Origin: an uncultured Limosilactobacillus sp.
GTDB lineage: Bacteria; Bacillota; Bacilli; Lactobacillales; Lactobacillaceae
Reading direction: 5' to 3'
Assembly (NCBI RefSeq): GCF_934202235.1
Contig: NZ_CAKPXS010000022.1
Coordinates: forward strand, 1-26,193
Length of the DNA: 26,193 nucleotides
Position numbers and translations under genes: made by a program. This document shows, one piece after another, positions 7,803 to 15,851 of this stretch (positions within the stretch are counted from its first letter, which is position 1; each line of letters begins with the position of its first letter). The notes under the pieces are model-generated. The model did no database searches. It was not told the origin of the DNA and saw nothing but the letters and a program-made list of their open reading frames with translations.

Positions 7803-7831
7803 AGTCTACCGCACCTGGCGATTGGTTTCAA
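7803..7831 (-). promoter_or_regulatory. Promoter for the DUF4044 gene
   Basis: On the minus strand TTGAAA (7826-7831), a 17-base spacer, then TAGACT (7803-7808), about 38 bases before the start codon. Good spacing and near-consensus hexamers support that the small gene is expressed. Confidence 0.55.
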
Positions 7832-7856
7832 ATCTACTGGTTAATAATGTTAAACA

Positions 7857-7865
7857 TGGTAAACT
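7857..7865 (+). promoter_or_regulatory. Extended -10 promoter for the DUF3397 gene
   Basis: TG (7857-7858), one base, then TAAACT (7860-7865), about 37 bases before the GTG start. No clear -35 is seen. It is divergent from the DUF4044 promoter. Confidence 0.4.
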
Positions 7866-7901
7866 AAGATTATCAATTATTAAAGAACGGGAGAAATTAG
7901 C

Positions 7902-8249
7902 GTGCTGAAACGTCTCATCTTACAGTTGTTGATTATTGTCATCTGGGTGGTCAGTGAATCGATTGTCCAACGGCTTAGCGGCCCCCGACACAAGACACGA
8001 GCGCACCGTTTATGGATGTTGACTGTTTTATTAATGTTCTTTGCTTTTTGGAACGTGGGACTCTACTGGTTCTGCTACGTGCTGATCGTTTGGATGATTA
8101 CTGGGATGGGGTTAGCACTCTATTTATTTTGGACTGATCACCAAATCATTTACCAACAATACTGGCCGCTCTTTTGGCGAGTTAGCCTCTGGATCGGAGC
8201 ATTTGCTTATTTAGTGTCCTTCTTCTCCCACCAGTTACCACAAGTTTAA
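7902..8249 (+). CDS. DUF3397 family membrane protein
   Basis: A 115-residue, mostly hydrophobic protein with about four membrane helices: residues 4-21, a stretch near 38-55, one near 58-78, and a C-terminal one near 88-108. Short basic loops such as SGPRHKTRAHR separate them. Size, topology and the position just upstream of mraZ match DUF3397, a conserved Lactobacillales family of unknown function. GTG 7902 has GGGAGA about 7 bases upstream. It is bounded by its own promoter and a terminator, so it is probably monocistronic rather than part of the division operon. Confidence 0.8.
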   Translation: MLKRLILQLLIIVIWVVSESIVQRLSGPRHKTRAHRLWMLTVLLMFFAFWNVGLYWFCYVLIVWMITGMGLALYLFWTDHQIIYQQYWPLFWRVSLWIGAFAYLVSFFSHQLPQV

Positions 8250-8280
8250 TTATGACAAAAATCCTGTTTTATTTATCATT

Positions 8281-8314
8281 GGCGACTGTCCAGCGAACGG
8301 ATGGTCGCCTTTTT
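8281..8314 (+). terminator. Terminator between DUF3397 and mraZ
   Basis: GGCGACTGTCC (8281-8291) pairs with GGATGGTCGCC (8299-8309) through an 11-position stem that includes wobble pairs. Five T residues (8310-8314) follow directly. It isolates the division cluster from upstream transcription. Confidence 0.85.
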
Positions 8315-8334
8315 ATTTCATTTCTGTTTCAAAC

Positions 8335-8385
8335 GTGGGGATTTATTGAAATGTCGTGGTGGAAGGTGGGGGATTGTGGTAGTAT
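8335..8385 (+). promoter_or_regulatory. mraZ promoter with phased MraZ-box repeats
   Basis: GTGG occurs at 8356, 8366 and 8376, exactly 10 bases apart, and once more at 8335. The last repeat overlaps an extended -10 made of TG (8377-8378), one base, and TAGTAT (8380-8385). MraZ proteins are known to bind direct TGGG-type or AAAGTG-type repeats with a 10-base period at their own promoter. The placement over the -10 suggests autorepression of the dcw operon. Confidence 0.6.
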
Positions 8386-8419
8386 AGACTTATCGAAGGC
8401 CAGAAAGGGGGAGTTGGCC

Positions 8420-8848
8420 TTGTTTATGGGTGAATTTAAACATTCAATCGATAGCAAAGGCCGGCTCATTATTCCCGCCAAGTTTCGCTCACAGTTGGGC
8501 GACCACTTTGTACTGACCCGCGGGATGGATGGGTGCCTTTTTGGTTATCCCCAATCATCCTGGAAAAAAATGGAAGAAAAGCTTGATCAGCTGCCAATGA
8601 ACAAAAAGGATACGCGGGCGTTTGTTCGTTTTTTCTATTCAGCAGCAACCGAATGTGAACTTGATAAGCAGGGGCGGGTCAACCTGCCTGAGACGTTGAT
8701 TGATCACGCAGCCATTGATAAGAAATGTGTGGTTGTTGGTGTCAGTGATCGGTTTGAAATTTGGAGCGCCGAGCGGTGGAACAAATTTGCTGAAAAAGCA
8801 GCCGCTAACTTTGATGAAATAGCAGAAGAAATGGACTTTGACTTTTAG
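8420..8848 (+). CDS. mraZ: Transcriptional regulator MraZ
   Basis: First gene of the dcw cluster, a 142-residue DNA-binding protein of the AbrB/MraZ double-barrel fold. Both DxxxR motifs are intact: DSKGR at residues 11-15 and DKQGR at 82-86. MraZ represses its own operon in several bacteria. The start is TTG 8420, which gives MFMGEF. GGGGGAG (8407-8413) lies 6 bases upstream of it, while the ATG at 8426 is 12 bases away. The frame is open back to 8252, but that stretch contains the DUF3397 terminator and the mraZ promoter. rsmH follows after 21 bases. It probably binds the phased GTGG repeats upstream. Confidence 0.95.
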   Translation: MFMGEFKHSIDSKGRLIIPAKFRSQLGDHFVLTRGMDGCLFGYPQSSWKKMEEKLDQLPMNKKDTRAFVRFFYSAATECELDKQGRVNLPETLIDHAAIDKKCVVVGVSDRFEIWSAERWNKFAEKAAANFDEIAEEMDFDF

Positions 8849-8869
8849 GAATATCGGTGGGGAGTTAGG

Positions 8870-9814
8870 ATGACGGAATTCAATCATATCACAGTGCTCC
8901 TTCACGAAGCGGTGAAGGGGTTAAACATTCACCCTGATGGCACCTATGTGGATGCCACGTTAGGCGGTGGCGGTCATAGCGCACTGATTGCTAGCCAACT
9001 GTCAACGGGCTGCCTTTATTCATTTGATCAGGACCAAACTGCTATTGACTATAACCAAGAGCACCTTAAAGCGGAAATAGCTGCGGGGAAAATTGTGCTG
9101 GTAAAGGATAACTTTCGCCACCTAAAAGCAGCATTATCCTCCCGTGGTGTTCAACAGCTAAACGGGATTGTCTATGATCTCGGGGTTTCATCACCACAAT
9201 TTGACGACGCTGATCGTGGTTTCTCTTACCGGTCCGATGCGCCGCTGGATATGCGAATGAACCAGCAGCAAAGCCTAACAGCGAAGACGATTGTTAATCA
9301 GTGGCCGTACCAAAAATTAGTTAAGATCCTCTCACGTTATGGTGAAGAACACTTTGCAAAGTCGATTGCGAGGGCGATTGAACGTCACCGACAATCACGG
9401 GAAATTGCAACGACTGGTGAGTTGGTCGAGATTATTAAGGAAGGAATTCCGGCAGCGGCGCGCCGGCATGGCGGTCATCCAGCGAAGAAGAGCTTTCAAG
9501 CCATTCGTATTGCTGTCAATGATGAGCTGGGGGCATTGGAAGAATCCTTAGAGCAGGCGTTTTCCCTCCTTACTGTTGGCGGCCGGATTGCGGTGATTAC
9601 GTTTCAGTCCTTGGAAGACCGACTGGTCAAGACAATGTTCAAGGAACGGGCGTCAATGCCAGAATTACCACCGGGATTACCGGTTGTCCCAGCGGGGATG
9701 GAACCGCATTTTAAGTTGATCAACAAAAAACCGATTGTTCCCAGTGAAAAGGAACTCCACGGCAATCACCGGTCGCACAGCGCAAAATTACGCATTATCG
9801 AGAAAATAAATTAG
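8870..9814 (+). CDS. rsmH: 16S rRNA (cytosine-1402-N4)-methyltransferase RsmH
   Basis: Methylates N4 of C1402 in the ribosomal decoding centre using S-adenosylmethionine. The glycine-rich SAM motif VDATLGGGGHS is at residues 27-37, followed by SFDQD and the family block VYDLGVSSPQFDDADRGFSY. The C-terminus carries TFQSLEDRLVK and NHRSHSAKLRIIEK. The 314 residues match the family. GGGGAG lies just upstream of ATG 8870. It is second in the dcw operon, its universal position in Firmicutes. Confidence 0.97.
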   Translation: MTEFNHITVLLHEAVKGLNIHPDGTYVDATLGGGGHSALIASQLSTGCLYSFDQDQTAIDYNQEHLKAEIAAGKIVLVKDNFRHLKAALSSRGVQQLNGIVYDLGVSSPQFDDADRGFSYRSDAPLDMRMNQQQSLTAKTIVNQWPYQKLVKILSRYGEEHFAKSIARAIERHRQSREIATTGELVEIIKEGIPAAARRHGGHPAKKSFQAIRIAVNDELGALEESLEQAFSLLTVGGRIAVITFQSLEDRLVKTMFKERASMPELPPGLPVVPAGMEPHFKLINKKPIVPSEKELHGNHRSHSAKLRIIEKIN

Positions 9815-9843
9815 GCTAGCATTTAATAAGGAAAGTGGTTAAG

Positions 9844-10206
9844 ATGGTTTCGAACGCGGCAAAAAACTTGGTTAATCAAACAACCCCACAAGAGGAAGAA
9901 TGGCAGACAACTACTACTCAACCGACGGTACCAGTTGTCTCGTGGCGCCAGGAAATCCGGCTATGTGTTGCTTGTGGGGTGGTGCTCCTGGGAATGATGG
10001 GGGCAGTAGTGACAATGAAAATTGCGGTTACCAACGCCAACCACCATTTGCAAGACGTTCAAGCTCAGGTGAGCCGAGTTAGCAATGATAATGCTAGTGA
10101 GCGTCAGGAAATCGCAGAGCTGACTAGCGAATCGCACCTTAACCAGGCCGCTAAAAAGTATGGGTTCAGCGATGCTAATACTAGTGTAAGGAACGTTAAT
10201 AAGTAA
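9844..10206 (+). CDS. ftsL: Cell division protein FtsL
   Basis: A 120-residue bitopic divisome protein. A cytoplasmic N-terminus of about 40 residues rich in T and Q is followed by a membrane helix (about 41-62, core VACGVVLLGMMGAVVTM). An external coiled-coil segment with Q, N and S (ANHHLQDVQAQVSRVSND) comes next. FtsL partners DivIB and DivIC in activating septal PBP. ATG 9844 is 9 bases from AAGGAAA, while the GTG at 9835 touches that site. Its stop overlaps the PBP start by one base (TAATG). FtsL sequences diverge, so the call rests on topology plus position between rsmH and the PBP. Confidence 0.9.
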   Translation: MVSNAAKNLVNQTTPQEEEWQTTTTQPTVPVVSWRQEIRLCVACGVVLLGMMGAVVTMKIAVTNANHHLQDVQAQVSRVSNDNASERQEIAELTSESHLNQAAKKYGFSDANTSVRNVNK

Positions 10207-12347
10207 TGAAAAAACAACCTCGACGGACGACAAACAATGATAAGCAGGCCAACGGTAGACTTTTTGGGATGATCTTTTACTTCCTGATTGCGTTGATGTT
10301 TATCTGGTTTGCCGTCCGTTTTGCGCAAATCGGCCTGGTGAAACACGTCAATCATGTTGACTTGCGTTCCCGGGCGGCAAAAATTTACAGTCAAAAACAG
10401 GTTATTCGGGCAAAACGGGGCGTCATCTATGATGACAACGGCAATGCTCTCGCACAAGACACTAACCGTTACACCGTTTACGCTGTATTGGACCACAAAC
10501 AAAAAACCACTAGCGGTAAGCCACTCTACGTGACGGATAAGGCGAAGGCCGCGCAAGTGCTGAGCAAGTATCTGCATATCTCAGAAGATCAGGCCTATCG
10601 AACGTTGAATCCGCACAAAAAAGTCTTTCAAGTTGAATTCGGTAACGCTGGTGCTAACCTTTCCATCCGCAAGATGAAGCAGATTAAGTCGGCCCACGTC
10701 AATGGTCTTCATTTCCTCGCGATGCCGGCGCGACAGTACCCGCAAGGAGAATTTGCTAGCCAACTAGTGGGAATGGCAACGGCAAAGGAAAATAAGCAGA
10801 CGGGTCAAAATGCCCTCACTGGTCAACTCGGAATTGAAAAGGTCTTTAATAAGCAATTAACTGGTGAAAATGGTTACCGGACAGCAAAACACGATGTTTA
10901 TGGCTACCGGGTTAACCAGAATCGTGGGGGGATTCCCGCAAAAAACGGCAATGATGTTCACCTGACGTTGCAAGCTCACCCACAGCAAATGTTAGAGACC
11001 CAACTGAATAACGTTGAAAAGCAAACGAAAGCTAGCTCGATGATGGGCATTGTGATGGATGCGCGGACAGGCAAGATCATTGCGGCAACACAACGACCTG
11101 ACATGTACTCTAGCAACCCGGTTTGGCGGAATATGATGGTCCAGGATACGTATGAGCCGGGGTCTACCATGAAGGTGTTGACCCTCGCTGCCGCGATCGA
11201 TTCAGGTCATTTCAACCCGGATGCAACATATAACTCCGGGGAGTGGACGCTCGGCGGCGCCAAGATTACCGACTGGGTGCAAACTGGCTGGGGGGCTATT
11301 ACCTACCGTGATGCCTTCTACCGTTCTAGTAACGTCGGCTTCGCTCATATTGAACAAAATATGGGGAGCAAAGTTTGGCATTCGTATATTCATAAATTTG
11401 GTTTGCTCAAGCCGGTAAACGTCTGGGGGATGAACCAGGAAAGCAATGGCTTTACCACTTTTAAAGGTGCGTTAACCCAGGCCAACACCGCCTATGGTCA
11501 GGGGATTACTGTTAATGCTATGCAGATGATGCAGGCCTTCTCTGCGGTAGCTAATAACGGTAAAATGATGAAACCGTACTTCATCAAGTCTGTGACGAAG
11601 GCCAACGGGCAAGTGATCGACAAGGGCAAACCGCAGGAAGTGGGACGCCCGATTAAGGCCAGCACGGCAAAACAAGTTCGCAAGATGATGGTTGGTGTCG
11701 TTGAGGATAAGCACGGTACTGGACAGGCCTATAAGATTGATGGTCAACACGTCGCGGTGAAGACCGGGACGGCGCAGATTGGGACGGCCCATGGGTATGA
11801 AAATGGCCCCACCAGTTATGTTTATTCGGTTGTCGGCATGGCGCCGGTGAACAAGCCCCGCTACGTCGTTTACCTGGTACTGCGGCAGCCACAAAAGCTT
11901 CCACAGCCAGCTGAGTCAGAACTGGCAACTATTTTTAAGCCACTGATGTCCTACCTGATTCAACGACAGCAGGTTGGCAGTTCAGCTCGCCAGGGACTGG
12001 TTAAGCTCGGCAGCTACCACGGAAAGAATGCAACTGAGGCCCAAAATGAACTATCAGCTAAGCACCTTCAACCGGTAGTGCTTGGCAGTGGCAAGCATGT
12101 TCAAAAGCAGTCGCTGGCCGCCAATGAAAAGGTAATGGTCAATTCACGGATAATCCTTTATACTGGGGGAACGGTGAAGATGCCATCACTGACTAACTGG
12201 TCGCAGGCCGATGTCGTTCGGTTTGGCCGGTTGCTGGGAATCAAGGTGAAGGTTCACGGTAGTGGTTTTGTTAGTGAACAGAGCATTAAAGAAAACAGCA
12301 CTGTCCACTTGGGACAGACATTGACGGTTACGTGCAAGCCACGTTAA
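10206..12347 (+). CDS. pbpB: Septal penicillin-binding protein 2x-type transpeptidase (FtsI/PbpB)
   Basis: A 713-residue class B PBP that cross-links septal peptidoglycan. It has a cytoplasmic basic tail and a membrane anchor at about residues 19-43, then the dimerisation segment KRGVIYDDNGN. The transpeptidase domain has all three active-site motifs: STMK at 320-323, SSN at 374-376 and KTG at 519-521. Two PASTA modules follow at about 594-655 and 656-713. The PASTA pair identifies the PBP2x/PBP2B branch used with FtsW in Gram-positive division. Start ATG overlaps the ftsL stop by one base, indicating coupling. Active-site motifs look intact. Confidence 0.96.
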   Translation: MKKQPRRTTNNDKQANGRLFGMIFYFLIALMFIWFAVRFAQIGLVKHVNHVDLRSRAAKIYSQKQVIRAKRGVIYDDNGNALAQDTNRYTVYAVLDHKQKTTSGKPLYVTDKAKAAQVLSKYLHISEDQAYRTLNPHKKVFQVEFGNAGANLSIRKMKQIKSAHVNGLHFLAMPARQYPQGEFASQLVGMATAKENKQTGQNALTGQLGIEKVFNKQLTGENGYRTAKHDVYGYRVNQNRGGIPAKNGNDVHLTLQAHPQQMLETQLNNVEKQTKASSMMGIVMDARTGKIIAATQRPDMYSSNPVWRNMMVQDTYEPGSTMKVLTLAAAIDSGHFNPDATYNSGEWTLGGAKITDWVQTGWGAITYRDAFYRSSNVGFAHIEQNMGSKVWHSYIHKFGLLKPVNVWGMNQESNGFTTFKGALTQANTAYGQGITVNAMQMMQAFSAVANNGKMMKPYFIKSVTKANGQVIDKGKPQEVGRPIKASTAKQVRKMMVGVVEDKHGTGQAYKIDGQHVAVKTGTAQIGTAHGYENGPTSYVYSVVGMAPVNKPRYVVYLVLRQPQKLPQPAESELATIFKPLMSYLIQRQQVGSSARQGLVKLGSYHGKNATEAQNELSAKHLQPVVLGSGKHVQKQSLAANEKVMVNSRIILYTGGTVKMPSLTNWSQADVVRFGRLLGIKVKVHGSGFVSEQSIKENSTVHLGQTLTVTCKPR

Positions 12348-12391
12348 ATAATCATTGATTAGTAAGTTAATTCGGCTAGAGGAGGAGAACA

Positions 12392-13339
12392 ATGTTTGCA
12401 ATTTTAGCAATGGTTGCTGCCTTTTTGATTACCTACTTGGCAATGCCATCGCTGATCCGGTATTTCCGGTCAAAGAAAGAAGGACAACAGATTAGGGAAG
12501 ACGGGCCAACCTGGCACGCCAAAAAAGCGGGGACGCCAACGATGGGGGGAATCCTCTTTATTATCGCGGCGGTGATCGCCAACCTGGTCTTTGGTGCCTT
12601 GATGGGCTTAGTGAATAACACAGCTTGGGCACTGATCTTTACCCTGGTGGCTTTTGGTCTTATCGGGATGGTCGACGACAGCATTAAAATCTTTGAGCAC
12701 CGTAACGAAGGCTTTACGCCACGGCAAAAAGCACTTTGTCAGCTCATTGCGGCCTGTGTCTTTACTGTCATTTACCAACATGAGGGCTTTCAAATGGGCT
12801 TTGGTAATATGCAGCTTGGCTGGTGGTACGGCTTGTTCATCATCTTTTGGATGGTTGGGTTCTCTAACGCCGTTAACCTGACGGATGGTCTTGATGGTCT
12901 GGTGACCGGTTGTGCCATTATTTCCTTTACGGCTTACCTAATTATTGCGCTGGTCAACGGCCAAAAAGAAGTGGCCCTTTTCTGTTTCTCAATCATTGGT
13001 GGACTGCTAGCCTTTATGCGTTATAACCACAAACCTGCCCAGATTTTTATGGGAGACATGGGGTCATTAGCGCTTGGTGCTAGCTTGGCAGCAGTTGCCC
13101 TTTTGCTTCACCACGAATGGTCACTGCTTTTTATTGGGATTATCTACGTGATTGAGACAGCAAGTGTGATCCTACAGGTGATCTCGTTTAAGACCACTGG
13201 CAAACGGATCTTTAAAATGACACCGATCCACCACCACTTTGAACTGCTGGGATGGAGCGAGTGGAAAATCGACATTACGTTTTGGACCATTACGTTGATC
13301 AGTTCGGCAATTACAGTTGCGGTTATCTGCTTAGTTTAA
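12392..13339 (+). CDS. mraY: Phospho-N-acetylmuramoyl-pentapeptide-transferase MraY
   Basis: Attaches UDP-MurNAc-pentapeptide to undecaprenyl phosphate, making lipid I at the inner face of the membrane. The 315 residues contain about ten hydrophobic segments. Conserved cytoplasmic loops are present: MVDDSIKIFEHRNEGFTPRQK with the DD pair, NLTDGLDGL, the metal-binding MGDMGSLALG, and PIHHHFELLGWSEWKI. AGAGGAGGAG (12378-12387) precedes ATG 12392. It is fourth-from-first enzyme of the operon's peptidoglycan block and only 18 bases separate its stop from the murD start. Confidence 0.97.
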   Translation: MFAILAMVAAFLITYLAMPSLIRYFRSKKEGQQIREDGPTWHAKKAGTPTMGGILFIIAAVIANLVFGALMGLVNNTAWALIFTLVAFGLIGMVDDSIKIFEHRNEGFTPRQKALCQLIAACVFTVIYQHEGFQMGFGNMQLGWWYGLFIIFWMVGFSNAVNLTDGLDGLVTGCAIISFTAYLIIALVNGQKEVALFCFSIIGGLLAFMRYNHKPAQIFMGDMGSLALGASLAAVALLLHHEWSLLFIGIIYVIETASVILQVISFKTTGKRIFKMTPIHHHFELLGWSEWKIDITFWTITLISSAITVAVICLV

Positions 13340-13357
13340 ACAATGGAGGCTTTGAAA

Positions 13358-14728
13358 TTGCAGCAAGTTGATAAGTATAGGGGTAAAAAAGTCCTGGTTG
13401 TCGGTTTTGGGATTAGCGGGATTAACGTTGCCCAGCTGTTAGTTAAACTGGGAGCGCAGGTCACCGCTAATGATCAGAAAGATGATCAGAAGACGGCAAA
13501 CAAGCTTCAGAAAATGGGAATTAGAACGGTGGTTGGCAGCAACCCGCTGAGCCTTGCTGATGAAGGTTTTGACCTGGTAGTTAAAAACCCAGGAATTCCC
13601 TATGACAACCCATTAATTGCCCGTTTTGTTCAACAGCAGACGCCAATTATTACGGAAGTCGAAGTAGCAAGTGAAATTTTTGGCGGCCACTTAGTTGGCG
13701 TCACCGGTAGCAACGGCAAGACGACGACCACGACGCTGATTGCTAAAATGATTGAACAGGCTCATGATGGTGAGGTTCATTATGCCGGCAATATTGGCGT
13801 TCCCTTTAGCAAGGTAGCGGCGGAGAGTAGTGACAGTTCAACAATTGTCGCTGAACTATCCAGTTTCCAGCTGTTGGGCGCTCCACACATTCACCCCCAC
13901 ATTGCGGTGATTACTAACATTTTTTCCAACCACTTGGATTACCATAAAACCCGGGAAAACTATATTAATGCTAAGCTCAACATTACGCGTAACCAGACGG
14001 CAGATGACTACCTGGTGATGAACTGGGACCGTGAAGAATGGCAGCAAATTGCGCGCCGTTCACCAGCCACGATTATTCCATTCTCACGAGAAAACAAGAG
14101 TCAGCGCGGCAGTTATGTTAAGGATGGTTGGATTTACTGGCGCCAGGAACGGGTCATGAAAGTTGCAGATATTCGACTGATCGGCCCCCAAAACGTTGAA
14201 AATGCCCTGGCAGCAATTGCTGCGGCCAAGCTGAGCGGTGTCGATAATGATAGTATTAAACAGGTTCTGACCACCTTTAGCGGTGTCCGTCACCGCTTAC
14301 AGTTTGTGATGGAACACGAGCAACGCTTGTTCTACAACGACTCTAAGTCGACAGACATTGAGGCAACTCAAGTGGCGCTCCGCGGCTTTGATCAGCCAGT
14401 CATTTTACTTGCTGGCGGTCTGGACCGTGGTTACACCTTTGAACGACTGGTACCTGACTTTAAGCAACACGTGAAGGCTATTATTATCTTTGGTCAATGT
14501 GCTGACAAAATGGAAGACGCTGCCAAACAGGCTCATATTCCAGTCATTAAGCGAACTGAGAACTGTATTACTGCAGTTCCGCTAGCTTGGAATTTGAGTC
14601 AGCATGGTGATGTTATTTTGCTGTCGCCCGCAAACGCCAGCTGGGATCAATTCCCCAGTTTCGAGGTTCGCGGTGATAAATTCATCAAGGCAGTCGAAGA
14701 GTTAACAGGACAAAAGGAGCAGCAATAA
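13358..14728 (+). CDS. murD: UDP-N-acetylmuramoyl-L-alanine--D-glutamate ligase MurD
   Basis: Adds D-glutamate to the nucleotide precursor with ATP in the cytoplasm. The N-terminal Rossmann motif VLVVGFGISGINVA is followed by the ATP P-loop GSNGKTTTT at residues 117-125. Mur-ligase motifs FSNHLDYHKTRENY, GVRHRLQFV, NDSKSTD and LLSPANASWDQF close the set. About 456 residues is typical. The ATG at 13343 lies inside the Shine-Dalgarno sequence TGGAGG (13344-13349), so it is unlikely to be used. TTG 13358 is 8 bases from that site and leaves MQQVDKYRGKKVLVVG, which fits the family. murG follows after one base. Confidence 0.95.
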   Translation: MQQVDKYRGKKVLVVGFGISGINVAQLLVKLGAQVTANDQKDDQKTANKLQKMGIRTVVGSNPLSLADEGFDLVVKNPGIPYDNPLIARFVQQQTPIITEVEVASEIFGGHLVGVTGSNGKTTTTTLIAKMIEQAHDGEVHYAGNIGVPFSKVAAESSDSSTIVAELSSFQLLGAPHIHPHIAVITNIFSNHLDYHKTRENYINAKLNITRNQTADDYLVMNWDREEWQQIARRSPATIIPFSRENKSQRGSYVKDGWIYWRQERVMKVADIRLIGPQNVENALAAIAAAKLSGVDNDSIKQVLTTFSGVRHRLQFVMEHEQRLFYNDSKSTDIEATQVALRGFDQPVILLAGGLDRGYTFERLVPDFKQHVKAIIIFGQCADKMEDAAKQAHIPVIKRTENCITAVPLAWNLSQHGDVILLSPANASWDQFPSFEVRGDKFIKAVEELTGQKEQQ

Positions 14729-14729
14729 G

Positions 14730-15833
14730 ATGAAGTTAATGGTATCCGGCGGGGGTACTGGTGGACATATCTATCCGGCCCTTGCCCTAATTGAAAGACT
14801 AAAACAGGTTGATCCCACAACGGAAGTTTTATACGTTGGCACTACAAGGGGGCTGGAAAACAAAATTGTTCCGGCTGCTGGGATTAAACTTGAAACAATG
14901 CCAATGCAGGGCTTTCAGCGAAAGATTTCATTGTACAATTTCAAAACTGTCTACCTGTTTCTTAAGGCAGTGAGTCACGCTAAAAAGCTAATTCGCGACT
15001 TTCAACCTGACGTGGTTCTCGGCACTGGTGGCTACGTTAGTGGCGCTGTTCTATACGCTGCTGCGAAGATGGGAATTCCTACCGTTATTCATGAACAGAA
15101 TAGTGTTGTCGGTATTACCAACAAGTTCTTAAGCCGTTACGTGGACGAAATTGCGATTGCCTTTGAGGCAGCCCGCAAACAGTTTAAACATGAGCGAATT
15201 ACTTTGACTGGTAACCCGCGGGCCCAGCAAGTGTCAGCTAATCGTGACAGTGACTACTCATGGACCGAAATGGGCTTGTCAGATGACCGGCCAACAATGA
15301 TGATTTTTGGTGGTTCCCAGGGTGCTCCAAAGATCAACAAGAGTGTGGTTCAAGCCATTCCGGAATTTAGTAAACGCGCTTACCAGGTGGTCTTTGCAAC
15401 GGGCCAGAAACGTTACCAGAATGTGACCAAACAACTGGCTGGAATCAACGTCGGTGATAATGTCAAGGTGGTTCCTTATATTGACCAGATGCCACATAAG
15501 CTGCCCAAGGTTGCCGTCCTGGTTTCACGTGCGGGAGCGACGACAATTGCGGAAGTGACCGCTCTAGGTGTCCCGACGATTATGATCCCAAGTCCCTACG
15601 TTACCGCTAACCACCAGTTTAAAAACGCCCAGGCGCTGGTTAAGAAAAAGGCAGCGCTGATGATTACAGAAGATCAGCTTGATGGCCGTTCACTACTTGT
15701 CCAGGCAGACCGACTGATGAATAACGAAGAACTGCGTCAGCAAATGGCGGAGGCCAGCCGGAAGTTGGGCCATCCGCAGGCCAGCGATGAATTAATTGCC
15801 GTTTTGAAAAAAGCAATTGCAGACCACCAATAA
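14730..15833 (+). CDS. murG: UDP-GlcNAc--lipid I GlcNAc transferase MurG
   Basis: Converts lipid I to lipid II at the inner membrane face. Both GT-B glycine-rich loops are present: GGGTGGHIYPALALIERL near residues 7-24 and GTGGYVSGAVLYAA near 93-106. HEQNSVVG, GGSQGAPKIN and the UDP-GlcNAc-site block SRAGATTIAEV follow. The length of 367 residues is standard. AAAGGAG (14713-14719) lies inside the end of murD, ten bases before ATG 14730. This completes the cytoplasmic lipid II route of the cluster with MraY and MurD. Confidence 0.97.
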   Translation: MKLMVSGGGTGGHIYPALALIERLKQVDPTTEVLYVGTTRGLENKIVPAAGIKLETMPMQGFQRKISLYNFKTVYLFLKAVSHAKKLIRDFQPDVVLGTGGYVSGAVLYAAAKMGIPTVIHEQNSVVGITNKFLSRYVDEIAIAFEAARKQFKHERITLTGNPRAQQVSANRDSDYSWTEMGLSDDRPTMMIFGGSQGAPKINKSVVQAIPEFSKRAYQVVFATGQKRYQNVTKQLAGINVGDNVKVVPYIDQMPHKLPKVAVLVSRAGATTIAEVTALGVPTIMIPSPYVTANHQFKNAQALVKKKAALMITEDQLDGRSLLVQADRLMNNEELRQQMAEASRKLGHPQASDELIAVLKKAIADHQ

Positions 15834-15851
15834 TAAGAGGAGGAGTTTCCG

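Noticed and set aside
8252..8419. Long N-terminal extension of MraZ
   Set aside because: This stretch contains the DUF3397 terminator and the mraZ promoter with its repeats; MraZ length and start fit 8420.
10104..10577. 157-residue frame antisense to ftsL/pbpB
   Set aside because: It crosses two overlapping, well-supported genes and has no independent signals.
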